A stretch of 64,000 nucleotides of DNA from Chryseobacterium suipulveris. GTDB lineage: Bacteria > Bacteroidota > Bacteroidia > Flavobacteriales > Weeksellaceae. The stretch lies in assembly GCF_022811685.1 (NCBI RefSeq), contig NZ_CP094532.1, forward strand, positions 1,141,501 through 1,205,500. The letters run 5' to 3'. The notes beneath the pieces were generated by a model. It was not told where the DNA came from. It ran no database searches and saw nothing but the letters and a program-made list of their open reading frames with translations. A program made the translations under genes and the position numbers. Shown here one piece after another: positions 1-8,687 of this stretch (positions within the stretch are counted from its first letter, which is position 1; every line of letters starts with the position of its first letter).

Positions 1-2
1 CT

Positions 3-407
3 TCCGCAACGGTTTCGGACAAATATGATGACTTGACGGCGGGTTATTATGCAGGGCTTTTTACGGAGATCGGTTTGGGAGCATTCGCGCTTCAGCCGGC
101 AGTAAATTATGTGAGGATCAACAAGGATTCTTATGTTCAGATTCCGGTGATGATGAAATTTTACTTCGTTCCTAAAGTTAATGTACAGGTAGGTCCACAG
201 TTTGCGTTCCGCACCGGACAGGTTCCTGCAACGATGAACAAGACCAATTTCGGAGTCGCAGTCGGTTTGGGAGCGGATCTGGTAAAGGGATTGTTTATCG
301 AAGGCAGATACGCTTTCCAACTGAATAATGCGCTCAACAGTCCACCTTCAGGACAAAAACTGCATTTCAACCTTTTCAATGTCGGACTTGGTTTACGACT
401 GAACTGA
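3..407 (+). CDS. Outer membrane beta-barrel protein, 5' end outside window
   Basis: The reading frame is open from the first bases of the window to the stop at 407, so the gene begins upstream and only its C-terminal ~134 residues are seen. Alternating hydrophobic/polar strands, glycine-rich turns (for example GVAVGLGADLV) and a terminal strand ending LGLRLN suggest an outer-membrane beta-barrel of the small porin/PorT-like type common in Bacteroidetes. A TTG at 33 could serve as a start but nothing supports it. It is followed by a hairpin and a second outer-membrane protein gene on the same strand. The exact family is not recognised. Confidence 0.75.
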   Translation, partial: SATVSDKYDDLTAGYYAGLFTEIGLGAFALQPAVNYVRINKDSYVQIPVMMKFYFVPKVNVQVGPQFAFRTGQVPATMNKTNFGVAVGLGADLVKGLFIEGRYAFQLNNALNSPPSGQKLHFNLFNVGLGLRLN

Positions 408-413
408 TAGGAT

Positions 414-437
414 TCCCGAATCGTTTTTGATTCGGGA
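414..437 (+). terminator. Intergenic hairpin after beta-barrel gene
   Basis: A perfect 9-bp stem, TCCCGAATC with GATTCGGGA, closes a six-base loop just after the stop codon at 407. It lacks a long U-tract, so termination may be weak. Confidence 0.5.
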
Positions 438-500
438 TATTTCGTAATGGTTTAGATTTTGTATGTTAAAAAATATTAACAACATTAAAAAAATAAAATT

Positions 501-1004
501 ATGAAAAATGCGATTTTGGCTGCAGCGCTTCTTGTTTCTGCAGTAAGTTTTGGGCAAAGAGCACAGAAAGGTGAATTTCAACTGAACGCAGGTGTTGCGC
601 TACCAAGTCATTATTCCGATAACGTAGGTCTGTACGCAGGTTTTGACTACGGAATCCATAAAGACATTACTTTGGGTGCGGAAGCAAGATTCGGTGGGAA
701 AGATTACGGCAATAACTGGAACGGCAGATGGTTCGGAATCGGTATCAACGGAAACTACCACTTCAACTCCTTGATCGGAATTCCTAATAACTGGGATTTT
801 TACGCGGGTCCAACAATCGGTTTCAATACTTTTACTTGGAAGGACAAAAACAATAATTTTGCTGAGCCCTACAAATCAAATGTAGCAATTTCTGCACAGG
901 TTGGAGGAAGATATTTTATCACCAACAATTTTGCGTTGAACGCTGAAGCGAACGCAGGTGATCTCTTCAACGGAGGAAAATTCGGTATCACCTACAAATT
1001 CTAA
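501..1004 (+). CDS. Small outer membrane beta-barrel protein
   Basis: 167 residues with an N-terminal signal peptide (MKNAILAAALLVSAVSFGQ, cleavage likely after SFG). The rest is short amphipathic strands with aromatic girdle residues (YAGFDYGIHK, FDYGI, WNGRWFGIGING) and a C-terminal strand FGITYKF ending in phenylalanine, the usual signature for insertion by the BAM complex. It probably forms an 8- to 10-stranded barrel of the OmpW/OmpX-like size class. It follows another barrel gene, may be co-regulated with it, and ends at a bidirectional terminator facing ffh. No specific function can be read from the sequence. Confidence 0.75.
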   Translation: MKNAILAAALLVSAVSFGQRAQKGEFQLNAGVALPSHYSDNVGLYAGFDYGIHKDITLGAEARFGGKDYGNNWNGRWFGIGINGNYHFNSLIGIPNNWDFYAGPTIGFNTFTWKDKNNNFAEPYKSNVAISAQVGGRYFITNNFALNAEANAGDLFNGGKFGITYKF

Positions 1005-1023
1005 ACCCTCAGAAGAAATTAAA

Positions 1024-1059
1024 AAAAATTCCCGAATCATTCTCGATCCGGGAATTTTT
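1024..1059. terminator. Bidirectional terminator between OMP gene and ffh
   Basis: A nearly perfect 15-bp inverted repeat (AAAAATTCCCGAATC / GATCCGGGAATTTTT) with a six-base loop lies between convergent genes. It is flanked by A and T runs on both sides, so it can act in either direction. Confidence 0.8.
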
Positions 1060-1063
1060 GTAT

Positions 1064-1090
1064 TCGTAATTCGTAATTCGTATTTCGTAC
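1064..1090. repeat. Short period-7 repeat (TAATTCG units)
   Basis: About four consecutive 7-bp units related to TAATTCG (TAATTCG, TAATTCG, TATTTCG) sit between the terminator and the 3' end of ffh. This is one of several period-7 intergenic tracts in the window. Confidence 0.65.
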
Positions 1091-1096
1091 TTTGCC

Positions 1097-2464
1097 TTAT
1101 CGTCCAAACAGGTTTCCGCCCATTCCAGGCATTTTCGGCATTCCTTTGCTCATCATTTCCATCATCTGTTTTCCTTGCGGTCCCTGCATCATCTTCATCA
1201 TTTTTCCCATCTGTTCAAACTGCTTCATCAGTTGGTTCACATCCTCGATTTTTCTTCCGGAACCTTTCGCGATTCTGTTTTTTCTTTGGGTATTGATAAT
1301 TGATGGGCGTCTTCTTTCATCCGGCGTCATCGAGTGGATGATGGCTTCGATATGTTTAAAGGCGTCGTCGTTAATGTCTACATCTTTAATCGCTTTGCCA
1401 ACTCCAGGAATCATCCCCATCAAATCCTTCATATTCCCCATTTTCTTGATCTGGTTGATTTGCTTCAAGAAGTCGTCGAATCCGAATTCGTTCTTAGCAA
1501 TTTTCTTGTGGAGTTTCTTTGCCTCTTCTTCGTCGAACTGTTCCTGAGCTCTTTCTACAAGGGAAACTACATCACCCATTCCCAAGATTCTATCCGCCAT
1601 TCTTTCGGGGTAGAACAGATCGAGTGCCTCCATTTTTTCGCCTGTCGAAATAAACTTGATTGGTTTCTCCACAACGGAACGAATCGTTAAAGCAGCACCA
1701 CCACGAGTATCACCATCTAATTTGGTTAAAACAACTCCATCGAAATTCAGTGCTTCGTTGAACGCTTTCGCCGTGTTTACCGCGTCTTGTCCCGTCATGG
1801 AATCCACAACGAAAAGGGTTTCATTCGGCTTGATGAAATAATGCACGGATTTAATCTCGTTCATCATCTGCTCATCAATCGCCAAACGTCCCGCTGTATC
1901 GACGATCACTACATCGTGGTTGTTTTCTTTGGCAAACTTCACCGCGTTTTCAGCAATTACAGAAGGGTTTGTTGCGCCCGGTTCGGTATAAACTGGGATT
2001 CCGGTTTGTTCGCCTAAGATTTTCAGCTGGTCGATTGCGGCCGGTCTGTAAACGTCACAAGCAACCAATAAGGGTTTCTTGCTTCTTTTCTGTTTTAAGT
2101 AATTGGCGAGTTTTCCGGAGAAAGTCGTCTTACCCGAACCTTGAAGTCCTGCAATCAAAATCACACTTGGTTTCCCGGAAAGGTTGATTCCTTCCTGTGT
2201 TCCGCCCATCAAATCCACGAGTTCGTCGTGAACGATTTTTGTCATCAATTGTCCCGGAGTTAACGAAGTGAGAACGTTCTGTCCCAATGCTTTATCCTGA
2301 ACTCTTTTGGTTAAATCTTTGGCGACTTTATAGTTCACATCGGCGTCAACCAACGCTCGGCGGATTTCCTTAACCGTTTCTGCAACGTTGATTTCGGTGA
2401 TTTTCCCACGTCCGGAAATATTATGGAGGGCTTTGTCTAATTTATCCTGTAAACTGTTGAACAT
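1097..2464 (-). CDS. ffh: Signal recognition particle protein Ffh
   Basis: The 455-residue GTPase of the signal recognition particle, which binds signal sequences of nascent membrane and secreted proteins and delivers ribosomes to FtsY. Domains in order: N bundle (~1-85), G domain (~95-295) with P-loop GLQGSGKTT, DVYRPAA, DTAGR and TKLDGD motifs, and M domain (~320-455). The M domain carries the arginine-rich 4.5S-RNA-binding segment (SMTPDERRRP, RIAKGSGR) and the methionine-rich signal-binding groove (QMGKMMKMMQ, KQMMEMMSKGMPKM). Length is normal. It is transcribed towards the outer-membrane gene. A TAnnTTTG motif (TATTTTTG, minus strand 2492-2485) lies 21 bases upstream of the start. Confidence 0.97.
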   Translation of the reverse strand: MFNSLQDKLDKALHNISGRGKITEINVAETVKEIRRALVDADVNYKVAKDLTKRVQDKALGQNVLTSLTPGQLMTKIVHDELVDLMGGTQEGINLSGKPSVILIAGLQGSGKTTFSGKLANYLKQKRSKKPLLVACDVYRPAAIDQLKILGEQTGIPVYTEPGATNPSVIAENAVKFAKENNHDVVIVDTAGRLAIDEQMMNEIKSVHYFIKPNETLFVVDSMTGQDAVNTAKAFNEALNFDGVVLTKLDGDTRGGAALTIRSVVEKPIKFISTGEKMEALDLFYPERMADRILGMGDVVSLVERAQEQFDEEEAKKLHKKIAKNEFGFDDFLKQINQIKKMGNMKDLMGMIPGVGKAIKDVDINDDAFKHIEAIIHSMTPDERRRPSIINTQRKNRIAKGSGRKIEDVNQLMKQFEQMGKMMKMMQGPQGKQMMEMMSKGMPKMPGMGGNLFGR

Positions 2465-2627
2465 TGTTTTTTGTTTAAGATTTGCAAAAATAGGGAATTT
2501 TGATGATATTCTTTTGTTGATGTATTACAAGAACGGGTGGTGGATTTTATTTCGTTCTAATTTTTATAGACATCGCATCAATACGGTGGGGAAAAAATAT
2601 ATTCCCTATTTTTGCAAAAACAAAAAA

Positions 2628-2903
2628 ATGCCAGACAACCACCAAAATAACGACGGTTTCACACCGGAAGACGAAAAGAAATTCGCCGCGAACAGTCTGC
2701 GTCAGTACGGGGTTTATTCCGGAATTGTGTTCCAGATGCTCGCGACGATGGGGCTCGCTTTCTGGGGCGGGAAAAAACTGAACGACCATTTCGGGATCGA
2801 GAATAATCTGTTGACTGTCGGTATTGGTTTTTTGGGGATGGGACTCGCTTTCTACAATTTATTGAAACAACTGAAAAATGTACAGAATGAAGATAAAAAA
2901 TAA
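2628..2903 (+). CDS. AtpZ/AtpI-like F-ATPase assembly protein
   Basis: 91 residues: a charged N-terminus (MPDNHQNNDGFTPEDEKKF) followed by two transmembrane helices (GIVFQMLATMGLAFWGGKKL and LLTVGIGFLGMGLAFYNLL). This layout matches the small AtpZ/AtpI/AtpQ proteins found before atpB in many bacteria, thought to help c-ring assembly or Mg2+/Ca2+ handling. The ATG at 2628 is chosen because it follows a TATTTTTGC promoter-like motif at 2607 and gives the expected length. The frame stays open further upstream without homology. Its 3' end overlaps the next gene. Confidence 0.85.
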   Translation: MPDNHQNNDGFTPEDEKKFAANSLRQYGVYSGIVFQMLATMGLAFWGGKKLNDHFGIENNLLTVGIGFLGMGLAFYNLLKQLKNVQNEDKK

Positions 2904-3297
2904 CACCTTATATATTATCCTTTATTTCTTGATGTTTTTCATCCACTTCGGGATTTGGCAATTTCTGGAGGTGGGTTTCGAGACGACCTTCATTAAATAC
3001 TATCTTTTCCTCACGGTACTTTTTATGATGGTGATTACCATTCTGTCGATTATCAAGAAAATTTATCCGACCTATATCGGTTTTGCGTTTATGGGATTGG
3101 TAATGTTTAAACTGATGGTGATGTTTTTAATTATGAAAAAACTGAACCTAAGCGAAGTTCCCAATTACAAAATCCAGTTCATCGTTCCTTATCTGATTTC
3201 TCTTTTGCTTGAAACTTTATATTCGGTGAAGCTCATCCGGACAGAGGATTTTTCTCACTTGAAAAAAGAGGAGGGAGAGGAAGAAACGGTGGAATAA
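2887..3297 (+). CDS. Four-helix membrane protein in atp operon
   Basis: About 136 residues with four predicted membrane helices (LYIILYFLMFFIHFGIWQF, YYLFLTVLFMMVITILSI, IGFAFMGLVMFKLMVMFLIM, IVPYLISLLLETLYSVKL) and an acidic tail (KKEEGEEETVE). It overlaps the end of the atpZ-like gene by 17 bases and precedes atpB, the position of AtpI-like proteins, so a role in F0 assembly is likely but inferred only from position. An alternative ATG at 2878 would add MYR. I do not recognise a named family. Confidence 0.75.
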   Translation: MKIKNNTLYIILYFLMFFIHFGIWQFLEVGFETTFIKYYLFLTVLFMMVITILSIIKKIYPTYIGFAFMGLVMFKLMVMFLIMKKLNLSEVPNYKIQFIVPYLISLLLETLYSVKLIRTEDFSHLKKEEGEEETVE

Positions 3298-3443
3298 TTT
3301 CATCAGTAAATAAATTGACGTTTTCAATGATTTTTTTGGTGAGCAATTCCCACAATTCTGAACTGAAAAAAATCAGTAAACTTTGGCTTTTTTATTCTGA
3401 TAATTTGTTCTATTTTTGCAAAACTTTAAAATAAGATATATCA

Positions 3444-4574
3444 ATGCTGAAAAGAGTAGTACTTGTATTAGGTTTTTTATCGACATTTTCCCTTGCAAAT
3501 GCACAGCACGAAACAGCTACAGCAACTGCAGCACCACATGAAACTGAAGCAAACGCACCCCTTTCTGAAAAGGAGCAGTCTCTCGAAGAAGTGAACGCCT
3601 TCAAGCAGCACCACCTTCTGGATTCGCACAGCTTCAACATCATGGTTGAGAAAAAAGCCGACGGTACTGAAAAGCCAATTGGTTTCCCGCTTCCTGTGAT
3701 TTTCTACGATCCTGCGAACGGACTCCACACAATGATGAGTTCAGCATTTGATGGCGACAAAGTTGTTGAGAGCAACGGCGGCCACTACAAACTTTACCAC
3801 GAAAAAATTGTAAAAACCGACGCTTCAGGTACCATCACTTACGATGAAAACCATCACGCAACCAACGAAAAAGTCTGGGATTTCTCGATCACCAAAAGTG
3901 TTTTAATGATTCTTGTGACTGCACTTCTGATGCTTTGGATTTTCGGTTCGATGGCAAAAAATTACAAGAAATCTCTTGTTCCTTCCGGATTCGGAAAACT
4001 GATGGAACCCGTTATTCTTTTCGTGAGAGACGATATCGCAAAACCAAACATCGGGCACAATTACAAGAAATACATGAGCTACTTGCTTACCGTGTTTTTC
4101 TTCATCCTTTTCCTGAACCTTTTCGGTTTGATGCCGTTCGGAATTAACGTTACAGGAAATATTGCTATTACACTGGCTTTAGCTTTAATCACATTCTTCA
4201 TCACTCAGTTTACAGCTAACAAAAACTATTGGCAGCACATCTTCTGGATGCCGGGAGTTCCAATTCCGATGAAACTGGTTATGTTGCCGATCGAGGTTTT
4301 GGGAATGTTTATCAAGCCGTTCTCGCTTCTGATCCGTCTCTTTGCAAACATGTCTGCAGGTCACTTGATCGTGATGAGTTTGATCGGATTGATTTATGTG
4401 TTCAAAAATGTGATCGCAGGAGTTGCGTTCCCGTTCCTGACTTTCGTATTGTATTTACTGGAAGTTTTGGTAGCGTTCCTTCAAGCGTATATCTTCACCA
4501 TGCTTTCTGCGGTATATTTCGGGATGGCAAATGAGGAGCACGGACACGAAGGTGAAGAGGGAAGGGCTCATTAA
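3444..4574 (+). CDS. atpB: ATP synthase F0 subunit a
   Basis: 376 residues, the membrane stator subunit that forms the proton half-channels against the c-ring. It has a signal peptide (MLKRVVLVLGFLSTFSLANA) and a ~130-residue periplasmic N-terminal extension, which is usual in Bacteroidetes and makes it longer than the E. coli protein. Five or six membrane helices follow. The essential arginine is visible in LLIRLFANMSAGH, and the final helices carry EVLVAFLQAYIFTML. A histidine/glutamate-rich tail ends it (NEEHGHEGEEGRAH). A TATTTTTGC motif at 3411 may be a promoter for this gene. Confidence 0.96.
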   Translation: MLKRVVLVLGFLSTFSLANAQHETATATAAPHETEANAPLSEKEQSLEEVNAFKQHHLLDSHSFNIMVEKKADGTEKPIGFPLPVIFYDPANGLHTMMSSAFDGDKVVESNGGHYKLYHEKIVKTDASGTITYDENHHATNEKVWDFSITKSVLMILVTALLMLWIFGSMAKNYKKSLVPSGFGKLMEPVILFVRDDIAKPNIGHNYKKYMSYLLTVFFFILFLNLFGLMPFGINVTGNIAITLALALITFFITQFTANKNYWQHIFWMPGVPIPMKLVMLPIEVLGMFIKPFSLLIRLFANMSAGHLIVMSLIGLIYVFKNVIAGVAFPFLTFVLYLLEVLVAFLQAYIFTMLSAVYFGMANEEHGHEGEEGRAH

Positions 4575-4660
4575 TTAAAGAGCCAAGGTAATAGAGTCAA
4601 GAGCCAAAGTAAAAAAGTCAATTTTTTGAATTTTGAGTTCGGAATTTTGAATTAAATATT
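4575..4660. repeat. Degenerate period-7 repeat between atpB and atpE
   Basis: The gap parses into consecutive heptamers: AGAGCCA, AGGTAAT, AGAGTCA, AGAGCCA, AAGTAAA, AAAGTCA, then GAATTTT, GAGTTCG, GAATTTT, GAATTAA. The units drift but keep the 7-bp register. No gene is present. It may affect transcript stability between atpB and the highly expressed atpE, but that is speculation. Confidence 0.6.
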
Positions 4661-4687
4661 TAGACTAATTTTTTAAAATTATATATT

Positions 4688-4882
4688 ATGGAAATGCCAA
4701 AAATCATTGGTGCAGGTTTAGTTGTAATCGGAACAGGTATCGGTATCGGTAAGATCGGTGCTGCTGCTTTGGAAGGTATGGCTAGACAACCAGAACAAGC
4801 TGGTAAACTTCAGACTGCGATGTTGATCGCTGCAGCTCTTGTAGAAGGGGTTGCGTTCGCTGCATTGTTCGCAGTAAACTAA
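4688..4882 (+). CDS. atpE: ATP synthase F0 subunit c
   Basis: 64 residues forming the two-helix hairpin of the rotor ring. Helix 1 is glycine-rich (GAGLVVIGTGIGIGKIGAAA), the polar loop has ARQPEQAGKL (conserved RQP), and helix 2 carries the proton-binding glutamate in AALVEGVAFAAL. No sodium-type glutamine/serine ligands are seen around it, so proton coupling is likely. It is slightly shorter than the E. coli subunit, which is common in the phylum. It is spaced from atpB by a period-7 repeat tract and from atpF by about 100 bases. Confidence 0.96.
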   Translation: MEMPKIIGAGLVVIGTGIGIGKIGAAALEGMARQPEQAGKLQTAMLIAAALVEGVAFAALFAVN

Positions 4883-4985
4883 GAAGTTGCAAACAAAATT
4901 TTCATCTGCCGGGAACGGTTGGTTACGGCAGATGATCTTTTTAAAAAATTAAAAAAACAATTACAATATTTTATCATAACTCATT

Positions 4986-5483
4986 ATGGGATTATTAGAA
5001 AATTTTTCATCAGGTCTATTTATCATTCAGTCGGTTATATTCCTAATCCTGATTTTTGTCCTAAAAAAGTTCGCGTGGAAACCAATTATGGACGCCGTGA
5101 ATGAAAGAGAGGTAACCATCGTTGACTCGCTGAACCAGGCAAAATTGGCAAAACAGGAAGTACAGAACCTGAAAGCTGAAAACGAGCACATCATCCGTGA
5201 AGCGAAGATTGAGCGCGACAACATCCTGAAAGAAGCCAGAGAAATCAAAGACAGAATCGTAGGTGAAGCCAAAGACGCTGCAAAAGCGGAAGGCGACAAA
5301 ATGATCGAGCAGGCAAGACAGTCGATTCAGGCAGAGAAAACTGCTGCAATGGCAGATATCAAAAACCAGATCGGCGCACTTTCTGTAAACATCGCAGAAT
5401 CGATCCTGAAGCAAAAGCTTGACAACGACGGAGCGCAGAATGCTTTGGTGGAAAATATTCTTAACAAATCTAACCTGAACTAA
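4986..5483 (+). CDS. atpF: ATP synthase F0 subunit b
   Basis: 165 residues, the peripheral stalk subunit. A single N-terminal membrane helix (LFIIQSVIFLILIFVLKKF) is followed by a long charged coiled coil rich in Glu, Lys and Ala (REVTIVDSLNQAKLAKQEVQ and onward), ending in an amphipathic segment that contacts delta. Length and layout match the family. Its stop is one base before the atpH start, so the two are very probably translationally linked. Confidence 0.95.
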   Translation: MGLLENFSSGLFIIQSVIFLILIFVLKKFAWKPIMDAVNEREVTIVDSLNQAKLAKQEVQNLKAENEHIIREAKIERDNILKEAREIKDRIVGEAKDAAKAEGDKMIEQARQSIQAEKTAAMADIKNQIGALSVNIAESILKQKLDNDGAQNALVENILNKSNLN

Positions 5484-5484
5484 A

Positions 5485-6024
5485 ATGCTCACATCTAAAG
5501 TAGCAAAAAGATACGCGCAAGGTTTGCTTAATTTCACGCAGGATTCGGGAAGCACGAATTCGATTTTTGGTGAAATGGGCGACGTTGTGAAAACCATCTC
5601 CAATTCCCGCGAGTTGCAGAATTTCTTCAATTCCCCGATTATCGAGCAGAAGAAGAAAGCAAGTGTTGCAGGTGAGATCTTCAAAGGATTTTCGCCAGTT
5701 ACGCAAAATCTGATCCAGTTGGTCATCAAACACGGAAGAGAAGGACAGCTGCAGAATATCGCCCAGGAATTCATCAACAAAGTGGAGGATATGAACGGAG
5801 TTCAAAGAATTACGCTCACTTCCGCAACCCAGCTTTCCGGAGAGAATATCAATAATATCCTTAAATCTACAAACCTGGTTAATCACGACAATAAGTTCGA
5901 CGTGAAGTCCATTATCAACCCAGAGATTTTGGGTGGGTACATTCTGAGAGTCGGCGACCAGCAAGTAGATGCATCAGTGAGAACCAAACTGAACAAACTG
6001 AAAAAAGAATTTCAATTAAATTAA
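5485..6024 (+). CDS. atpH: ATP synthase F1 subunit delta
   Basis: 179 residues, the OSCP/delta subunit linking the peripheral stalk to the top of the F1 head. The N-terminal six-helix domain begins with the typical KVAKRYAQGLLNF. The C-terminal part contains the conserved INPEILGGYILRVGDQQVDAS. It lies one base after atpF and 18 bases before atpA. Length is normal. Confidence 0.95.
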   Translation: MLTSKVAKRYAQGLLNFTQDSGSTNSIFGEMGDVVKTISNSRELQNFFNSPIIEQKKKASVAGEIFKGFSPVTQNLIQLVIKHGREGQLQNIAQEFINKVEDMNGVQRITLTSATQLSGENINNILKSTNLVNHDNKFDVKSIINPEILGGYILRVGDQQVDASVRTKLNKLKKEFQLN

Positions 6025-6042
6025 GACAAAAACAACCATAAA

Positions 6043-7620
6043 ATGGCAGAAATAAATCCGGCAGAAGTGTCTGCAATTCTTAAACAGCAGTTGGCAAACT
6101 TCGATACACAGGCAAATGTGGAAGAAGTGGGAACTGTTTTGACCATCGGTGATGGTATCGCTTTAGTGTACGGTTTAGAAAATGTTCAGTACGGGGAACT
6201 GGTTAAATTCCAGAGCGGTATTGAAGGAATCGTACTGAACCTTGCAGAAGACAACGTGGGTGTTGCACTTCTGGGTGAGTCAAAATTAGTTAAGGAAGGT
6301 GATACGGTAAACAGAACCAACAGAATTTCATCCATCAAAGTTGGTGAGGGAATGTTGGGAAGAGTAGTAGATACCCTCGGAAATCCAATCGACGGAAAAG
6401 GACCAATTACTGGTGATCTTTATGAAATGCCGTTGGAAAGAAAAGCTCCTGGTGTAATCTTCAGACAGCCGGTAAACGAGCCGCTTCAAACAGGGATTGT
6501 TGCAATCGACTCCATGATTCCGATCGGAAGGGGACAGAGAGAGCTGATCATCGGTGACCGTCAAACCGGGAAAACTACCGTTGCAATCGACACGATCCTT
6601 AACCAAAAAGAATTCTACGATGCTGGTCAACCGGTATTCTGTATCTATGTTGCAGTTGGGCAGAAAGGTTCTACTGTAGCACAAATCGTTCAAACATTGG
6701 CAGATAAGGGAGCTTTAGCTTATACCGTAGTTGTAGCTGCAAATGCTTCTGACCCTTCACCAATGCAGGTTTACGCACCAATGGCGGGAGCTGCGATCGG
6801 CGAATATTTCCGTGATACAGGAAGACCTGCTTTGATTATTTATGATGACTTATCAAAACAAGCGGTAGCTTACCGTGAGCTTTCTCTACTTTTGAGAAGA
6901 CCACCGGGACGTGAAGCTTATCCGGGTGACGTTTTCTACCTTCACTCAAGATTGTTGGAAAGAGCGGCGAAAGTAATTGCTGACGACACCATTGCTTCAC
7001 AGATGAACGACTTGCCGGAATCTTTGAGACCAATGGTTAAAGGTGGCGGTTCATTAACAGCACTTCCGATTATCGAAACTCAAGCGGGTGACGTTTCCGC
7101 ATATATCCCGACCAACGTAATTTCGATTACCGACGGACAGATCTTCTTGGAATCAGATTTATTTAACTCCGGAGTTCGTCCTGCAATCAATGTAGGTATT
7201 TCTGTATCGAGAGTAGGAGGTAACGCTCAGATTAAATCGATGAAAAAAGTTTCCGGTACATTGAAACTTGACCAAGCTCAGTATAAAGAATTGGAAGCGT
7301 TTGCGAAATTCGGTTCCGACCTCGATGCTTCTACACTTGCGGTAATTACTAAAGGTGAGAAAAACGTGGAAATCCTGAAACAGCCGGTGAACTCTCCATT
7401 GAGAGTTGAAGATCAGGTGGCGATGGTTTACGCGGGTACCGAAAACCTCTTGAGAAATGTTCCTGTAAGAAAGGTAAAAGAATTCATGAAAGAATACACC
7501 GAATTCTTGAAAACCAAGCATCCTGAAACAATGGCTGCGATCAAATCAGGAAAAATTGACAATGCTGTAACCGATGTATTGAAGCAGTCGGCAACAGATT
7601 TAGCGTCGAAATACAACTAA
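6043..7620 (+). CDS. atpA: ATP synthase F1 subunit alpha
   Basis: 525 residues, the regulatory nucleotide-binding subunit of the F1 hexamer. The N-terminal beta-barrel is at ~25-95, the nucleotide-binding domain at ~96-380 with Walker [10 protein letters not shown] and Walker [12 protein letters not shown], and the C-terminal helical domain follows. The signature [14 protein letters not shown] is present. Length is normal. The beta and epsilon genes (atpD, atpC) are not in this cluster, which is the usual split arrangement in Bacteroidetes. Confidence 0.97.
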   Translation: MAEINPAEVSAILKQQLANFDTQANVEEVGTVLTIGDGIALVYGLENVQYGELVKFQSGIEGIVLNLAEDNVGVALLGESKLVKEGDTVNRTNRISSIKVGEGMLGRVVDTLGNPIDGKGPITGDLYEMPLERKAPGVIFRQPVNEPLQTGIVAIDSMIPIGRGQRELIIGDRQTGKTTVAIDTILNQKEFYDAGQPVFCIYVAVGQKGSTVAQIVQTLADKGALAYTVVVAANASDPSPMQVYAPMAGAAIGEYFRDTGRPALIIYDDLSKQAVAYRELSLLLRRPPGREAYPGDVFYLHSRLLERAAKVIADDTIASQMNDLPESLRPMVKGGGSLTALPIIETQAGDVSAYIPTNVISITDGQIFLESDLFNSGVRPAINVGISVSRVGGNAQIKSMKKVSGTLKLDQAQYKELEAFAKFGSDLDASTLAVITKGEKNVEILKQPVNSPLRVEDQVAMVYAGTENLLRNVPVRKVKEFMKEYTEFLKTKHPETMAAIKSGKIDNAVTDVLKQSATDLASKYN

Positions 7621-7623
7621 AAT

Positions 7624-7705
7624 AATTGTTTGAAATTTGATATTGTTTGATGTAATTTGAACAATATCAAATTCGTCAAACTTTCAAACAATATCAAACC
7701 TTATT
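7624..7705. repeat. Inverted-repeat spacer between atpA and atpG
   Basis: The 91-bp gap contains TTTGATATTGTT facing AACAATATCAAA, with further copies of CAATATCAAA and TTTCAAAC. It can fold into a long AT-rich hairpin upstream of the atpG start, with no T-run after it. It is plausibly a processing or attenuation site, but this is an inference. Confidence 0.6.
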
Positions 7706-7711
7706 TAAGGA

Positions 7712-8569
7712 ATGGCAAATTTAAAGGAAATACGCGGAAGAATTACTTCCATCTCTTCTACAATGCAGATTACGAGTGCGATGAAAATGGTTTCGGCAGC
7801 GAAACTAAAGAAAGCAACCGATGCCATTGTAATGTTGAGACCTTACTCGGAAAAATTGCAGGAAATTATCGAGAACGTAAGTTCCACAACCGATTTGGAG
7901 GAAGTTGCAACCTACACCGCTGAAAGAGAAGTGAAAAAAGTGCTCTTCATCGTGGTGACTTCAAACAAAGGACTTGCCGGTGCTTTCAACTCTTCCGTAA
8001 TTAAGGAGCTGAACCACCAAATCAGCAATTCTCAGCACGAAGTGGAGATACTTTCTGTCGGGAAGAAAGTTTATGATGCCGTAAGAAGAAGCAGAAATGT
8101 TTACGACAACCAGAGTGCGATTTTCGATTCGATGAGCTTTGAGCGTGTTTCCAACTTTATGGAGCAGGTGATGAGGGATTACAGAGAAGGTCGTTTCGAC
8201 AAGGTTTTTGTGATCTACAACAAGTTCATCAACGCGGCAACGCAGGAAGTGAAGACAGAGCAGGTGCTCCCAATCGCAATGGCAGAGAAAGCCGGTGATG
8301 CCAACACCGACTATATTTTTGAGCCGAATGCGAAAGAAATTCTTGATGTGTTGATTCCTAAATCAATCAAAACTCAGGTTTACAAATCTGTTTTGGATTC
8401 GGTAGCATCAGAACACGGCGCGAGAATGACAGCGATGCACAAAGCGACGGACAACGCTCAAGCTTTGAAAAACGACCTCGTTATTTTCTACAACAAGGCA
8501 CGTCAAGCTGCGATTACCAACGAAATCCTCGAGATTGTAGGTGGAGCGGAAGCGCTGAAGAATTCTTAG
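7712..8569 (+). CDS. atpG: ATP synthase F1 subunit gamma
   Basis: 285 residues, the central rotor shaft of F1. The N-terminal helix has the family pattern LKEIRGRITSISSTMQIT followed by SAMKMVSAAKLKKA. The C-terminal helix has NDLVIFYNKARQAAITNEIL followed by EIVGGAEAL. The middle is the Rossmann-like domain. It is the last gene of the operon and is followed by a strong intrinsic terminator. Confidence 0.96.
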   Translation: MANLKEIRGRITSISSTMQITSAMKMVSAAKLKKATDAIVMLRPYSEKLQEIIENVSSTTDLEEVATYTAEREVKKVLFIVVTSNKGLAGAFNSSVIKELNHQISNSQHEVEILSVGKKVYDAVRRSRNVYDNQSAIFDSMSFERVSNFMEQVMRDYREGRFDKVFVIYNKFINAATQEVKTEQVLPIAMAEKAGDANTDYIFEPNAKEILDVLIPKSIKTQVYKSVLDSVASEHGARMTAMHKATDNAQALKNDLVIFYNKARQAAITNEILEIVGGAEALKNS

Positions 8570-8592
8570 GAAGATTTCTTAAATACAAATAC

Positions 8593-8620
8593 AAAAGCAC
8601 CGAAAATTTTCGGTGCTTTT
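8593..8620 (+). terminator. Terminator of atp operon
   Basis: A perfect 14-bp palindrome (AAAAGCACCGAAAA / TTTTCGGTGCTTTT) lies 23 bases after atpG. A and T runs on both sides make it usable in both directions, so it may also end the lipoprotein pseudogene at 8688. Confidence 0.85.
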
Positions 8621-8687
8621 ACATTGAAGTATGATGAAGGTTTTAGTTTCAATGATGTTTACTTTAGTAATCAGTTTAGCCACGAAA

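Noticed and set aside
5061..5780. Long antisense frame over atpF and atpH
   Set aside because: Shadow of well-supported ATP synthase genes; sequence is not protein-like.
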